Positions 29,291 to 39,775 of a stretch of DNA of 46,565 nucleotides are shown piece by piece. The DNA is from an uncultured Gilliamella sp. (GTDB lineage: Bacteria > Pseudomonadota > Gammaproteobacteria > Enterobacterales > Enterobacteriaceae). A model generated the notes under the pieces. That model saw only the letters and a program-made list of their open reading frames with translations. It was not told the origin of the DNA and searched no databases. Numbering within the stretch: position 1 is the stretch's first letter; each line of letters begins with the position of its first letter. The stretch is taken from NCBI GenBank assembly GCA_945291235.1, contig CALYQY010000003.1, positions 1 to 46,565 on the forward strand. The letters run 5' to 3'. The position numbers and the translations under genes were made by a program.

Positions 29291-30376
29291 ATGTTAAAAG
29301 ATACACTGAATAATGTCCGAATCCATGACGAACATATGTTGGTAACACCAGAAGAAATAAAAAAGCTTTACCCACTGTCAGTTGAATTAGAAAATCAAAT
29401 TGCATCTTCTCGTCAAACGATTGTCGATATTTTAGAACGTCGTGATCATCGATTACTTATTGTTTGTGGTCCTTGCTCGATACATGATCCTGAGGCAGCA
29501 ATAGAATATGCTCATAAACTTAAGAAGCTTGCCGATGAAGTTAAAGATAACCTATTTATCGTTATGCGAGTATATTTTGAAAAACCAAGAACGACTGTTG
29601 GTTGGAAAGGGATGATAAACGATCCCCATATGGATAGTTCGTTTGATATTGAGCATGGTCTAAAAAAAGCGCGTAAGTTACTTCTTGATATCACAAAAAT
29701 TGGTTTACCTATTGCAACAGAAGCATTAGATCCTAATACTCCCCAATATATTGGCGATTTGATTAGTTGGGCAGCTATTGGAGCACGAACAACGGAATCA
29801 CAAACACATCGGGAAATGGCATCGGGTCTATCAATGCCGGTCGGTTTTAAAAATGGGACTGACGGTAGCTTAGATGTCGCAATTAATGCCATGAAATCGG
29901 CTTCAATGGGGCATCGTTTTGTAGGTATTAATCAACAAGGTCAAGTAACTGTATTACAAACATTAGGCAATCCACATGGTCATGTCATTTTACGTGGTGG
30001 CAAAACACCTAATTATGATGCTGAAAATGTCGCACTGTGTGAAATTCAAATGCAAAAAGCCGGGCTATTACCAAACTTAATGATCGATTGTAGCCACGCT
30101 AATTCAAATAAAGATTATCGCAACCAACCCATTGTGGCCAACTCAATTATTGAGCAAATTGAACATGGCAATAACTCAATTATTGGTGTGATGATTGAAA
30201 GTAATTTGAATGAAGGGAATCAGTCTTCTGAGCAACCCAAAGAAAACTTTAAATATGGGGTATCAGTAACGGATGCTTGTATTAGTTGGGAAACAACTGA
30301 TCAGTTATTACGAAAAATGGATACCCTTTTAGCTAAGCCACTTACTGACAGGCAAAAACAGCCACCTAAAATTTAA
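29291..30376 (+). CDS. aroF: DAHP synthase, tyrosine-sensitive type
   Basis: 3-deoxy-7-phosphoheptulonate synthase joins PEP and erythrose 4-phosphate at the head of the shikimate pathway. The 361-residue product follows E. coli AroF rather than AroG or AroH, from memory (N-terminus L-N-N-V-R-I-H-D-E; T-E-A-L-D-P-N; R-F-V-G-I-N-Q; V-S-V-T-D-A-C-I-S-W-E). Catalytic segments are C-G-P-C-S-I-H-D-P (metal Cys), E-K-P-R-T-T-V-G-W-K-G and G-A-R-T-T-E-S-Q. The ATG at 29291 has AAGGA 8 bases upstream; the earlier ATG at 29267 precedes it. The C-terminus is slightly longer than E. coli's (356). Confidence 0.94.
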   Translation: MLKDTLNNVRIHDEHMLVTPEEIKKLYPLSVELENQIASSRQTIVDILERRDHRLLIVCGPCSIHDPEAAIEYAHKLKKLADEVKDNLFIVMRVYFEKPRTTVGWKGMINDPHMDSSFDIEHGLKKARKLLLDITKIGLPIATEALDPNTPQYIGDLISWAAIGARTTESQTHREMASGLSMPVGFKNGTDGSLDVAINAMKSASMGHRFVGINQQGQVTVLQTLGNPHGHVILRGGKTPNYDAENVALCEIQMQKAGLLPNLMIDCSHANSNKDYRNQPIVANSIIEQIEHGNNSIIGVMIESNLNEGNQSSEQPKENFKYGVSVTDACISWETTDQLLRKMDTLLAKPLTDRQKQPPKI

Positions 30377-30400
30377 TGGTTTTATGACCAATGATATAGT

Positions 30401-30423
30401 ATCGCCGACAAAGTGTCGGCGAT
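30401..30423 (+). terminator. aroF terminator
   Basis: ATCGCCGACA (30401-30410) pairs perfectly with TGTCGGCGAT (30414-30423) around AAG, followed by TTTATTAT. Located 24 bases after the aroF stop and just before the end of the convergent purL. Confidence 0.85.
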
Positions 30424-30427
30424 TTTA

Positions 30428-33400
30428 TTATCCAAGTTGTTTACGCGCGTTACGGAATATGCGCATCCAAGGGCTATCTTCCCCCCAATTATCAGGATGC
30501 CAAGAATTGGTCACAGTTCTAAATACCCGCTCAGGATGAGGCATCATAATCGTTGCACGCCCATCTTGCGACGTTACCGCTGTGATACCATTTGGTGAAC
30601 CATTTGGATTAGCAGGATACTGCTCAGTAACTTGCCCAAAGTTATCGATATAACGTAAAACAATTAAGTTTGACGCTTCTAAATTAGCTAGGTGCGCTTC
30701 ATCTTTCACTTCAACATGCCCTTCACCATGCGAAACAGCGATTGGCATATGTGAGCCAGCCATATCGCTAAACAGTAAAGAAGGACTTTGTTGGATTTGA
30801 ACTAAACTAAAGCGTGCTTCGAAGCGCTCTGACACATTTCGCACAAAACGTGGCCATAACTGAGCGCCGGGGATAAGATCTTTTAAATTGGACATCATTT
30901 GACAGCCATTACACACCCCCAACGATAATGTGTCATTTCGCTCAAAGAACTGTGCAAATTCATTACGCACTTGTTCATTAAACAGTATTGATTTAGCCCA
31001 GCCTTCACCTGCACCTAGAACATCCCCATAAGAGAATCCGCCACAGGCAACTAGCGTCTTAAATTGATTTAGCGATACTCGACCTTTTAATAGATCCGTC
31101 ATATGGACATCAATTGCTTCAAAACCTGCTCTGTCAAACGCTGCGGCCATTTCAACATGAGAGTTAACCCCTTGTTCACGTAAAATGGCAACTTTTGGTT
31201 TTATGCCTTTAACAATATAAGGAGCGGCAATATCATCTTGCAAATCGAAGGTTAATTTTACATTTAGCCCCGGATCGCTTTCATCTTGTTTTGTTTGATA
31301 CTCTTGATCAGCACATTGCGGATTATCTCGTAAACGTTGCATTTGCCACGTCGTTTGTGCCCACCATGTACGAAGCGTTAAACGTGATTCACTATAAATG
31401 ACCGCTGATTTATTTCGTACAATAAATTGTTGTCCGACTTTTGCTTGCCCCAGAAGATGAACTGCATGCGATAAACCAAAGCGATTAAAACAAGCCATGA
31501 CATCATCTAAACGATCATTAGCAACTTGAATAACAGCACCTAACTCTTCGTTAAATAACGAAGCAATAAAGTCATGGCCTAGTGTAGTAATATCAACATC
31601 AATGCCACAATGGCCTGCAAAAGCCATTTCTGCTAATGTCACAATTAATCCACCATCAGAACGATCATGGTAAGCCAAGAGCATATCTTGAGCAACAAGG
31701 CTTTGTATTGCTTGATAAAAAGCGGCAAGCTCTTTAGCATCATGCACATCGGCCGTTTTTTGTCCTAAACTTCGATAAACTTGAGCGAGTGCGGTGGCAC
31801 CTAACGCCTGATGACCTTTAGAGAGATCGATTAGCAATAACGTATTATCAATATTTGTGCTGAGCTGTGGTGTCACTGTTTTACGGACATCTTCAACTCG
31901 CGCAAAAGCTGAGATAACTAATGATAATGGCGATGTCACTGATTTTTGTTCGCCATTTTGTTGCCATGTTGTTTTCATTGACATGGAATCTTTGCCAACA
32001 GGGATCGCTAATCCTAAAGCCGGACACAGCTCTTCCCCAATGGCTTTAACCGCTTGATAAAGCCCCGCATCTTCACCGGGATGCCCCGCTGCTGCCATCC
32101 AGTTTGCTGAAAGCTTGATGCGTTTAATATCACCAATATTGGTTGCCGCTATATTGGTAATGGCTTCGCCTACCGCTAACCTTGCTGATGCGGCAAAGTT
32201 TAGTAATGCAACCGGTGCACGCTCACCCATTGACATAGCTTCACCATAATAACTATCTAAACTGGCGGTTGTTACGGCACAATCCGCTACCGGAACTTGC
32301 CAAGGACCAATCATCTGATCTCGAGCAACCATGCCAGTCACAGAGCGGTCACCAATGGTGATTAAAAATGTTTTTTCGGCAACAGTGGGTAAATGTAATA
32401 CACGCTTGACAGCATCGTAGAGATTTATGTCAGTAGTTGAGAAATTATCACCAGACGCTTGATAAGTTTTGACGTCTCTTAACATTTTAGGTGTTTTACC
32501 CAATAATACATCCAGCGGTAAATCGATCGGATTATTATTAAAATATTCATCATGTAACTTAACTGATTTGTTAAAAGTGGCTTCACCAATGACCGCATAA
32601 GGCGCTCGTTCACGTTGGCAAAGCTTATCGAACAAATCTAGACTATCAGGATGTATTGCCAGAACATAACGTTCTTGCGACTCATTACACCAAATTTCGA
32701 GTGGTGTCATGCCGGGTTCATCATTCAAAATTTTACGCAATTCAAATTGACCGCCACAACCACCGTCGCTTACTAACTCTGGCATAGCATTGGATAAGCC
32801 ACCAGCACCAACATCATGAATAAATAATATCGGGTTATCTTTGCCTAGCTGCCAACAACGGTCGATCACCTCCTGACAACGGCGCTCCATTTCCGGATTA
32901 TCACGTTGAACGGAGGCAAAATCGAGATCGGCATCAGATTGACCCGATGTCATCGATGAGGCTGCACCACCGCCTAACCCAATATTCATTGCTGGCCCAC
33001 CTAAAACAATCAATTTAGAGCCAGCAGGAAACTCGCCTTTTTGAATGTGTTCACGACGAATATTTCCCATTCCTCCAGCCAGCATAATCGGCTTATGATA
33101 ACCACGCAGTTCATAACCGTTATAACTGTTAACGTGTTCTTCATAGGTACGGAAATATCCCAACAATGCAGGTCGACCAAACTCATTATTAAATGCCGCC
33201 CCACCTAATGGGCCATCAATCATAATATCAAGCGCCGTCACAATGCGATCTGGTTTACCAAAATCTTGTTCCCACGGCTGCTCAAAGTTGGGGATGCGCA
33301 AATTAGATACGGAAAAGCCAACTAAACCGGCTTTAGGTTTTGCTCCACGCCCGGTTGCGCCTTCATCGCGAATTTCACCACCACTTCCGGTTGCCGCTCC

Positions 33401-34330
33401 CGGCCAAGGTGATATTGCTGTTGGATGGTTATGGGTTTCAACTTTCATCAAAATATCTGCATATTCTTGATGATATTGGTAAGTTTGATTTTCACTATCA
33501 GCAAAAAAACGCCCGACTTGAGAGCCGTCCATAACCGCTGCATTATCTTTATAAGCAGATGAAACATAGTCTGGCGTTTTTTCAAATGTATTTTTGATCA
33601 TCTTAAATAACGATTTAGACTGTTTTTGACCATCAATAATCCAATCAGCATTGAATATTTTGTGTCGGCAATGTTCTGAGTTAGCCTGCGCAAACATGTA
33701 AAGCTCTACATCCGTTGGATTGCGATTAAGTTTTTGGAAGCTTTCAACTAAATAGTCGATTTCATCAGGTGCTAATGCTAAACCTAGTTTAACATTTGCT
33801 AATTCCAAAGCCTTACGACCTTGCGCGAGCAGATCAATGGTAGTAACAGGTGCTGGTGATTCAACTTTAAATAATAATTCTGCTTGTTCCAAAGAAGTTA
33901 ATACCGTTTCCATCATGCGGTCATGAATGAGTGCCAAAAAATCACTTTTTTGTGCCGCTGTTAATGATGAATCAACTTGAACATAATAGGCAATGCCACG
34001 TTCTATGCGATGGATTTGGGTTAAACCACAGTTATGCGCAATGTCGGTGGCTTTAGAAGACCATGGTGAAATAGTTCCTGTTCTTGGGGTAACTAAATAT
34101 AGCGTTCTGTTGGATTTATCCAAAATATCAATTTGAGCGCTTTTAGGACCATATTGTAATAATCTTTCGAGCGTTGCTTGTTGAGTTGAATTTAATTCCT
34201 CAACTAAATCAACAAAATGCAAATATTGCGCCTCAATATTGATAACAGGAATCGATTTTTCACGGCATGCGGATAGGATTTTACTAATACGAAATGCAGA
34301 TAAAGCAGAAGAACCAGCTAAAATTTTCAT
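30428..34330 (-). CDS. purL: Phosphoribosylformylglycinamidine synthase
   Basis: Large-type PurL converting FGAR, glutamine and ATP to FGAM in purine synthesis. The 1300 residues (E. coli 1295) hold the N-terminal PurS-like domain, linker, synthetase domains with the Mg/ATP motifs ([21 protein letters not shown] is the region near 300), and a C-terminal class I glutaminase with nucleophile Cys in G-V-C-N-G-C-Q-M-M and late His/Glu in H-G-E-G-H. The ATG at 34330 matches the E. coli start. I found no PurR box upstream. A TATAAT on the minus strand at 34380-34375 may be the -10. Confidence 0.97.
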   Translation of the reverse strand: MKILAGSSALSAFRISKILSACREKSIPVINIEAQYLHFVDLVEELNSTQQATLERLLQYGPKSAQIDILDKSNRTLYLVTPRTGTISPWSSKATDIAHNCGLTQIHRIERGIAYYVQVDSSLTAAQKSDFLALIHDRMMETVLTSLEQAELLFKVESPAPVTTIDLLAQGRKALELANVKLGLALAPDEIDYLVESFQKLNRNPTDVELYMFAQANSEHCRHKIFNADWIIDGQKQSKSLFKMIKNTFEKTPDYVSSAYKDNAAVMDGSQVGRFFADSENQTYQYHQEYADILMKVETHNHPTAISPWPGAATGSGGEIRDEGATGRGAKPKAGLVGFSVSNLRIPNFEQPWEQDFGKPDRIVTALDIMIDGPLGGAAFNNEFGRPALLGYFRTYEEHVNSYNGYELRGYHKPIMLAGGMGNIRREHIQKGEFPAGSKLIVLGGPAMNIGLGGGAASSMTSGQSDADLDFASVQRDNPEMERRCQEVIDRCWQLGKDNPILFIHDVGAGGLSNAMPELVSDGGCGGQFELRKILNDEPGMTPLEIWCNESQERYVLAIHPDSLDLFDKLCQRERAPYAVIGEATFNKSVKLHDEYFNNNPIDLPLDVLLGKTPKMLRDVKTYQASGDNFSTTDINLYDAVKRVLHLPTVAEKTFLITIGDRSVTGMVARDQMIGPWQVPVADCAVTTASLDSYYGEAMSMGERAPVALLNFAASARLAVGEAITNIAATNIGDIKRIKLSANWMAAAGHPGEDAGLYQAVKAIGEELCPALGLAIPVGKDSMSMKTTWQQNGEQKSVTSPLSLVISAFARVEDVRKTVTPQLSTNIDNTLLLIDLSKGHQALGATALAQVYRSLGQKTADVHDAKELAAFYQAIQSLVAQDMLLAYHDRSDGGLIVTLAEMAFAGHCGIDVDITTLGHDFIASLFNEELGAVIQVANDRLDDVMACFNRFGLSHAVHLLGQAKVGQQFIVRNKSAVIYSESRLTLRTWWAQTTWQMQRLRDNPQCADQEYQTKQDESDPGLNVKLTFDLQDDIAAPYIVKGIKPKVAILREQGVNSHVEMAAAFDRAGFEAIDVHMTDLLKGRVSLNQFKTLVACGGFSYGDVLGAGEGWAKSILFNEQVRNEFAQFFERNDTLSLGVCNGCQMMSNLKDLIPGAQLWPRFVRNVSERFEARFSLVQIQQSPSLLFSDMAGSHMPIAVSHGEGHVEVKDEAHLANLEASNLIVLRYIDNFGQVTEQYPANPNGSPNGITAVTSQDGRATIMMPHPERVFRTVTNSWHPDNWGEDSPWMRIFRNARKQLG

Positions 34331-34693
34331 GCTAAGTACTCTTTTTAAGCCAAAACAGGTAAAAATAGAGCAATATTATAAAAGAAAGTCAATGAGCTGG
34401 CTATAATTAAAACAACAGATATTTTTTCTAAAAAGTGTCTGGTTTTATTAATCGATGCTGATAAATCCAATACAATATTGTATATATTGCTTTGCAATAT
34501 TTTGTAGTCAAAATACTTTTAGTTACGCTCTTTAAGCGACTTAATATTATTAGGTAAGTATGAAATTTAATCATTCTGTTGAGTAATTAAGGATTTGCTG
34601 TAGATTAAGATAAAAAATTAGCCTCTTTTCTAACTAATAATTAAAACAAAGATCATTAACCAGTACCCATTCTAAAATATAAGGAATAATAAA
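34331..34693. other. purL / DUF2339 intergenic region with two palindromes
   Basis: 363 bases without a gene between divergent genes. ATACAATATTGTAT (34470-34483) is a perfect 14-bp palindrome. It is followed at once by ATATTGC-TTT-GCAATAT (34484-34500), a 7-bp hairpin. Both lie about 150 bases upstream of purL and 200 upstream of the membrane protein gene. They may be operator sites; I cannot assign a regulator. Confidence 0.4.
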
Positions 34694-37411
34694 GTGGAGT
34701 TTATTTTTGCTTTACTCGTTTTTATAATCATCATTGTTTTACTTTGTATTATTGCTTTTTTGAAACAGTATATTACTGTTCAACAAGAACAAGTAGCTGA
34801 GTTACAAAAAAAGCTATCACAGCTTACGCTAGAGAATATCGTTGCAGATAGAATCAATTGTAAGCCGTTAGATTGTGCAACTTTAGATAAACAATCACTA
34901 TCAATGACCTCACAAATAGATAGTACTAACAAATCCAGTCAAATAGCCACAGATACAAAGATTAATCATCACGTCTCATCTATAAATAGCGATCAAAATA
35001 ATAAAGCGACAAATAAGCTCAATAAATCTCATCGAGTAGTTAAAACTAGTTTCAGTTATAAGCTCTTTAGTTGGTTTATCATCGGAAATAAGATTACTCA
35101 ACTGGGTATTGCGATACTTTTTTTAGGATTGAGTTCTTTATTTAATTATATTTTTCAACATCAACAAATTATCCCTGAGTTAATAATTTTGGGTGCGTTA
35201 GTTATCAGTTTTGGTTTATTAATAATTGGTTGGAAATTAAGACATAAACGTAAAATATATGCCGCTATTTTACAAGGTGGTGCCATTGCTATTTTATACC
35301 TTATTACCTTTGCCGCCTATCTATTGTATGGATTTATACCATTAACACTGGCTTTTCTATTGTTAGTACTGATTTGTGCAGTGAATGTTTTATTTGCTGT
35401 TTTACAAAAAGCGCAAACTTTAACTTTCATTGCGTTTATCGGTGGCTATCTGGCGCCCATGGTTTTATCCAATAGCTTGGATAATTTGATTGTGTTATTT
35501 AGCTATTATTTAATATTATCAAGTCTTATTTTGGTTATTAATATTATTCAATGCTGGCGAATCCTTATTTTAATTGGTTTTTTCTTCTCTTTTATTCCAC
35601 AAATTTTCATATTAAAAGAGCACTTTCGTCCTGAGATTTATACACAATGGCAGATATATATCATTGCTAATATGCTAATTTACGGTATTTTGGCGACTTT
35701 ATTACCTTTGACAAAAACGCAGACGCATCAACGTCATCCAAATCGGGTTGATTTTATTTTACTATTTGGTACACCATTGTTAGGTTTTATTTTGCAATAT
35801 TCCATTACCTGTCAATGGCAGTTTGGACCATTAGTCTCAGCATTAGCTTTTGGCCTATTTTATATTATTGGCGCTTATCTTATATTTCGTCTGTGGTTAA
35901 CATCTGAAAAAAACCTCTTTTTATCATGGCTTGCTATTGGTGTTACCTTTTGCTCACTCATCATACTATTCGTCGTCGATATGTCTTTGACTTCTTTGTT
36001 TATATTACTCGGTGGAAGCGCAGTGGGCTGGATAATGTTATCTAAAAAAAGCTATCGTATGGCTGCATTAAATATCATTATTATTTTCATAAGTTTCATT
36101 TATACATGTGGGGCTATTGAAACGATAGAGTCTAATAATATTTTAACCATTTCAATCTTGAGTATAACTAGCTTAACTTTATTAATTAACGGATGTTTAT
36201 GGCATTATTATGCAAAGAATATCGATTATGTTATGTTTATTAAAATAGGGTATTTAGTTTTTACAATGGCAATATGGATTGCAATGATAGCAATTAGCGC
36301 AGCTAAAATTACCAATTATAATATGCCATCAATACTTATGCCTTATCTGTTAGGCTTTACGGTGTCAACTTGGTTATGGTATTTACTTGGCAAGATACTT
36401 AATTGGCAAGCGCTCAGGTATTCAGTCTTCATTTTATGGTTTGTTATACCTTCAATATTGTTGTTTAGTAAATTCTATCACTACTACTATTTAAGTTTTG
36501 ATTTTTGGAATTTAGTTTGGGTTATTGCCCTAATTAGTTGTTACTATTATTTAGATAGTCTTAAAAAATTGACCGCCAATAATAATGTTCAATCAGAAAA
36601 TCAAACTATTCATGTATTACTTATTTTATTGCATCTTAGTTTATTTTTTATGATTTTCATTGGATTCTATCGTGAGATAATGCATTTAATTAATCAATTA
36701 GTAGAATGTTATTCGCTGAAATGGTGCATTATCATTACTTGTGAAAGTTGTATTATTTTAATTTTCTATCTACTCATTAAGTACCAAACCACGGCAAAAC
36801 AATCACTTTTGAAATATTATTGGACAGTCGGTCTACTGCCTGTCGTTATCTTGATAGTATACCAGTTGTCCGTAGGACTTATCTTGAGTAGAGATATCAT
36901 TCACGGTTATGTTATCCCAATATTTAATCCATTAGAGGTCTGTGCCATTTTTGGCATAATAATGCTCGGCATTTGGATAAAAGTTAAGGAACATATTTTA
37001 CAATTAGATACGGATAATATTTCTTTGAATACTTCAAAGATACTACTTAACTTGCTTATTTTTTTCTGGGTAAATAGTATTTTACTGCATGCTTTAGCCC
37101 AAGCAACAGATACCGTTTGGCCAGCTCTTTATTTATGGCAAGATAATTTCATACAGGTATCAATTTCACTATTTTGGATGTTAAGTGCAGTGATATTAGT
37201 CATCATTGGCAATCATTTTTCAAAGCGGAGTATTTGGTATACCGGGGTAAGTATTCAAGCGATAGTTATCATAAAATCGATATTTGTTGATTACAACGAA
37301 CTCGATAGATTGGCCAATGCATTAGCCTTTATTGGCCTCGCTTTGTTTATGTTGATTATTGGTTATTGTGCACCATTACCTTCCGAAAACAACGCTAAGG
37401 ATAAAGAATAA
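34694..37411 (+). CDS. DUF2339 polytopic membrane protein
   Basis: A 905-residue integral membrane protein of the DUF2339 type, function unknown. One membrane anchor (about 3-25) is followed by a coiled-coil-like stretch (Q-Q-E-Q-V-A-E-L-Q-K-K-L), a polar Ser/Asn/Lys-rich linker to about 115, then more than 20 hydrophobic segments to the C-terminus. The family-like segment G-G-A-I-A-I-L-Y-L-I-T-F-A-A-Y is near 190-205, followed by A-F-I-G-G-Y-L-A-P. Start is a GTG at 34694 with AAGGAA 7 bases upstream. Such proteins are often suggested to act in envelope or polysaccharide transport, without proof. It appears monocistronic. Confidence 0.75.
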   Translation: MEFIFALLVFIIIIVLLCIIAFLKQYITVQQEQVAELQKKLSQLTLENIVADRINCKPLDCATLDKQSLSMTSQIDSTNKSSQIATDTKINHHVSSINSDQNNKATNKLNKSHRVVKTSFSYKLFSWFIIGNKITQLGIAILFLGLSSLFNYIFQHQQIIPELIILGALVISFGLLIIGWKLRHKRKIYAAILQGGAIAILYLITFAAYLLYGFIPLTLAFLLLVLICAVNVLFAVLQKAQTLTFIAFIGGYLAPMVLSNSLDNLIVLFSYYLILSSLILVINIIQCWRILILIGFFFSFIPQIFILKEHFRPEIYTQWQIYIIANMLIYGILATLLPLTKTQTHQRHPNRVDFILLFGTPLLGFILQYSITCQWQFGPLVSALAFGLFYIIGAYLIFRLWLTSEKNLFLSWLAIGVTFCSLIILFVVDMSLTSLFILLGGSAVGWIMLSKKSYRMAALNIIIIFISFIYTCGAIETIESNNILTISILSITSLTLLINGCLWHYYAKNIDYVMFIKIGYLVFTMAIWIAMIAISAAKITNYNMPSILMPYLLGFTVSTWLWYLLGKILNWQALRYSVFILWFVIPSILLFSKFYHYYYLSFDFWNLVWVIALISCYYYLDSLKKLTANNNVQSENQTIHVLLILLHLSLFFMIFIGFYREIMHLINQLVECYSLKWCIIITCESCIILIFYLLIKYQTTAKQSLLKYYWTVGLLPVVILIVYQLSVGLILSRDIIHGYVIPIFNPLEVCAIFGIIMLGIWIKVKEHILQLDTDNISLNTSKILLNLLIFFWVNSILLHALAQATDTVWPALYLWQDNFIQVSISLFWMLSAVILVIIGNHFSKRSIWYTGVSIQAIVIIKSIFVDYNELDRLANALAFIGLALFMLIIGYCAPLPSENNAKDKE

Positions 37412-37590
37412 AATTAATCATAACGTATATCAACAGGGGGCAGATGCGTTATTAACGTGTCTGCCCAATAGATATCGTCAATGGAAGATTAACCGAAAAG
37501 GTCTTATGCGATCAGCAATTTTTATCTCAAACAAAATTTTTTTAAATTTGTTTAATAAAAAATTGAAAAAGAAAAATTGAAAAAAGAAAA

Positions 37591-37612
37591 ATTGCCGACA
37601 TCGATCGGCAAT
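37591..37612 (-). terminator. glnS terminator
   Basis: ATTGCCGA (37591-37598) pairs with TCGGCAAT (37605-37612) around CATCGA, 10 bases from the glnS stop codon. On the minus strand TTTTCTTTTTTC follows, a good U-tract. It may also stop the convergent DUF2339 transcript. Confidence 0.8.
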
Positions 37613-37621
37613 GATTATAAA

Positions 37622-39298
37622 TTATGCTACGTTAGAGCTATCTCTCAAACCTACTGTTCGATTAAAGACTAAATGATCTTCAGTTGCATATTTACTGTCT
37701 AAACAAAAGTAACCTTCACGTTCAAATTGATATGCTTGACCAACTTTAGCATTTTGTAAGTTTGGCTCAACAAAGCCTTGTTTGATTTCTAAAGAAGCAG
37801 GATTAATAGTGGATAAGAAATCTTCCGCAGCTCCCGGGTTTGGCGTATTAAATAAGCGATCATATAGACGGATTTCAGCCGGTTTAGCAAATTTAGCTGA
37901 CACCCAATGAATAACCCCTTTAATTTTACGACCGTCTTGCGGGTTTTTGTTTAAGGTATCGGGATCATAACTACAAAAAATAGTTTGAATATTGCCTTGC
38001 GCATCTTTTTCAACTCGATCAGCCCGAATGACATAGGCATTACGTAAACGCACTTCCTTACCTAACACTAAGCGTTTGTAATTTTTGTTTGCTTCTTCTC
38101 TAAAATCGGCACGATCAATATAGATTTCACGAGTAAATGTCACTTCTCGGTTACCTAATTCAGGACGATTAGGGTGATTTGGGCAGCTAAGGACTTCATC
38201 AATAGTATCGGAGAAGTTTTCAATAACAACCTTAACCGGATCAAGGACTGCCATTGCTCTAGGTGCATTTTCGTTAAGGTCTTCACGTATACAAAATTCT
38301 AATGTACTCATTTCGACAGTATTTTCTTGTTTAGTGACCCCTATACGACGACAAAACTCTCGAATCGATGCAGGTGTATAACCACGACGACGAAGACCCG
38401 ATACCGTAGGCATACGTGGATCATTCCAGCCATCAACTATTTTTTCTGATACCAATTGAGTTAATTTACGTTTTGAAGTAATTGCGTACTCTAAATTTAA
38501 TCGTGAGAACTCATATTGATGAGGTCGAGCTTCAATTGTAATATTATCTAATACCCAATCATATAAGCGACGATTGTCTTGAAACTCAAGTGTACAAAGT
38601 GAGTGAGTGATATTTTCAATCGCATCAGAAATACAGTGAGTGAAATCATACATTGGGTAGATACACCATTTATTACCGGTTTGATGATGTTCAGCAAATT
38701 TAATTCGATAGAGCACCGGATCACGCATCACAATAAACGGCGAAGCCATATCAATTTTGGCTCTTAGGCAAGCTTTCCCTTCAGCAAATTTGCCTTCTTT
38801 CATTTGAATAAATAGCGCTAAATTTTCATCGATGCTTCGATCACGATATGGACTATTTTTACCCGGCTCAGTAAGCGTACCGCGATACTGACGAATCTCA
38901 TCGGCTGAAAGTTCATCTACGTAAGCAAGCCCCTTATTTATTAGCTCAATGGCATACTCATAAAGTCGATCAAAATAATCAGATGAGTAACAGATTTCAC
39001 CGTCCCACTGGAACCCTAACCAACGTACATCTTCTTTGATAGATTCAACATATTCAATATCTTCTTTAGCCGGGTTGGTATCATCAAAACGTAAATTACA
39101 TTTACCCTGATAATCTTGGGCTATGCCAAAATTTAAGCAGATTGATTTAGCATGACCGATATGTAAATAACCATTCGGTTCAGGCGGGAAACGGGTATGC
39201 GTGGTTTTATATTTTCCAGCAGCCAGATCGGCATCAATAATTTGACGTATAAAGTTAGTTGGACGAGTTTCAGTCTCTGTCGGTAGTGAACCGCTCAT
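37622..39298 (-). CDS. glnS: Glutaminyl-tRNA synthetase
   Basis: Class I aminoacyl-tRNA synthetase charging tRNA-Gln. The 558 residues (E. coli 554) show [15 protein letters not shown] (HIGH motif, about 41-55), R-F-D-D-T-N-P, the KMSKS equivalent T-S-K-R-K-L (about 277-282), and the C-terminal beta-barrel anticodon-binding region from about 340. The ATG at 39298 has AGAGG 6 bases upstream. It is the Gln-specific enzyme rather than GltX, judging by F-I-R-Q-I-I-D-A-D at the N-terminus and the long C-terminal barrels. Confidence 0.97.
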   Translation of the reverse strand: MSGSLPTETETRPTNFIRQIIDADLAAGKYKTTHTRFPPEPNGYLHIGHAKSICLNFGIAQDYQGKCNLRFDDTNPAKEDIEYVESIKEDVRWLGFQWDGEICYSSDYFDRLYEYAIELINKGLAYVDELSADEIRQYRGTLTEPGKNSPYRDRSIDENLALFIQMKEGKFAEGKACLRAKIDMASPFIVMRDPVLYRIKFAEHHQTGNKWCIYPMYDFTHCISDAIENITHSLCTLEFQDNRRLYDWVLDNITIEARPHQYEFSRLNLEYAITSKRKLTQLVSEKIVDGWNDPRMPTVSGLRRRGYTPASIREFCRRIGVTKQENTVEMSTLEFCIREDLNENAPRAMAVLDPVKVVIENFSDTIDEVLSCPNHPNRPELGNREVTFTREIYIDRADFREEANKNYKRLVLGKEVRLRNAYVIRADRVEKDAQGNIQTIFCSYDPDTLNKNPQDGRKIKGVIHWVSAKFAKPAEIRLYDRLFNTPNPGAAEDFLSTINPASLEIKQGFVEPNLQNAKVGQAYQFEREGYFCLDSKYATEDHLVFNRTVGLRDSSNVA

Positions 39299-39775
39299 AA
39301 AAAACCTCTGATTATTTGTTTACTAATGACGAATTTAAACTTAGTTTTGTCATCTTTATCATTTTGACCAAAGAATATAACAAATTTTTTGTTTTTCTGA
39401 AATGGGAAAACCGGGTATTTAAATTCGCTCAAATATTTTTTGCTTAAACACCCCCATTTTCTGAAACTTCTTGTCAAGAATAATATCTAATGCATCATTC
39501 TTAAATATTGTTGATCATACTTTTAATTGTGCGTAACTGGCTATTTTTACTCAAAACGATTGAGTGTTACTAAGCGATAACAATCGCATATGAGTGACGT
39601 TTTTCGACAAAGCGCATCGCTGCAATCCTAACTGAGTTGATAGCTGGCGATAATAAAAAACACTATTTAATTTTGCGTTTTTATTTGTCAATAAGCCCAC
39701 AAAATAGTCAGCAAATCACTATTTTAATTCGGTTTGGTTGATGAGCTATTTTAGACTCATGACAATAACGATAGC
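39299..39775. other. glnS-rstB intergenic region
   Basis: 477 bases without a convincing gene. A minus-strand extended -10 (TGT then TATATT, 39382-39374) is a candidate glnS promoter. Further right are small inverted repeats such as CTCAA-N5-TTGAG (39550-39564) and GCGAT-N4-ATCGC (39574-39587), none with a good U-tract. A 60-codon frame near 39295-39477 is rich in Lys/Phe, lacks similarity and is rejected. No tRNA or recognisable small RNA. Confidence 0.45.

Noticed and set aside
34331..34400. PurR operator upstream of purL
   Set aside because: No sequence close to ACGCAAACGTTTGCGT is present in the upstream region.
37359..37580. 73-codon frame overlapping the 3' end of the DUF2339 gene
   Set aside because: Overlaps a real gene in another frame and continues into A-rich non-coding sequence; no ribosome binding site.
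39295..39477. 60-codon minus-strand frame upstream of glnS
   Set aside because: It runs through the likely glnS promoter and leader, is Lys/Phe-rich and ends at the glnS start; no similarity or ribosome binding site.
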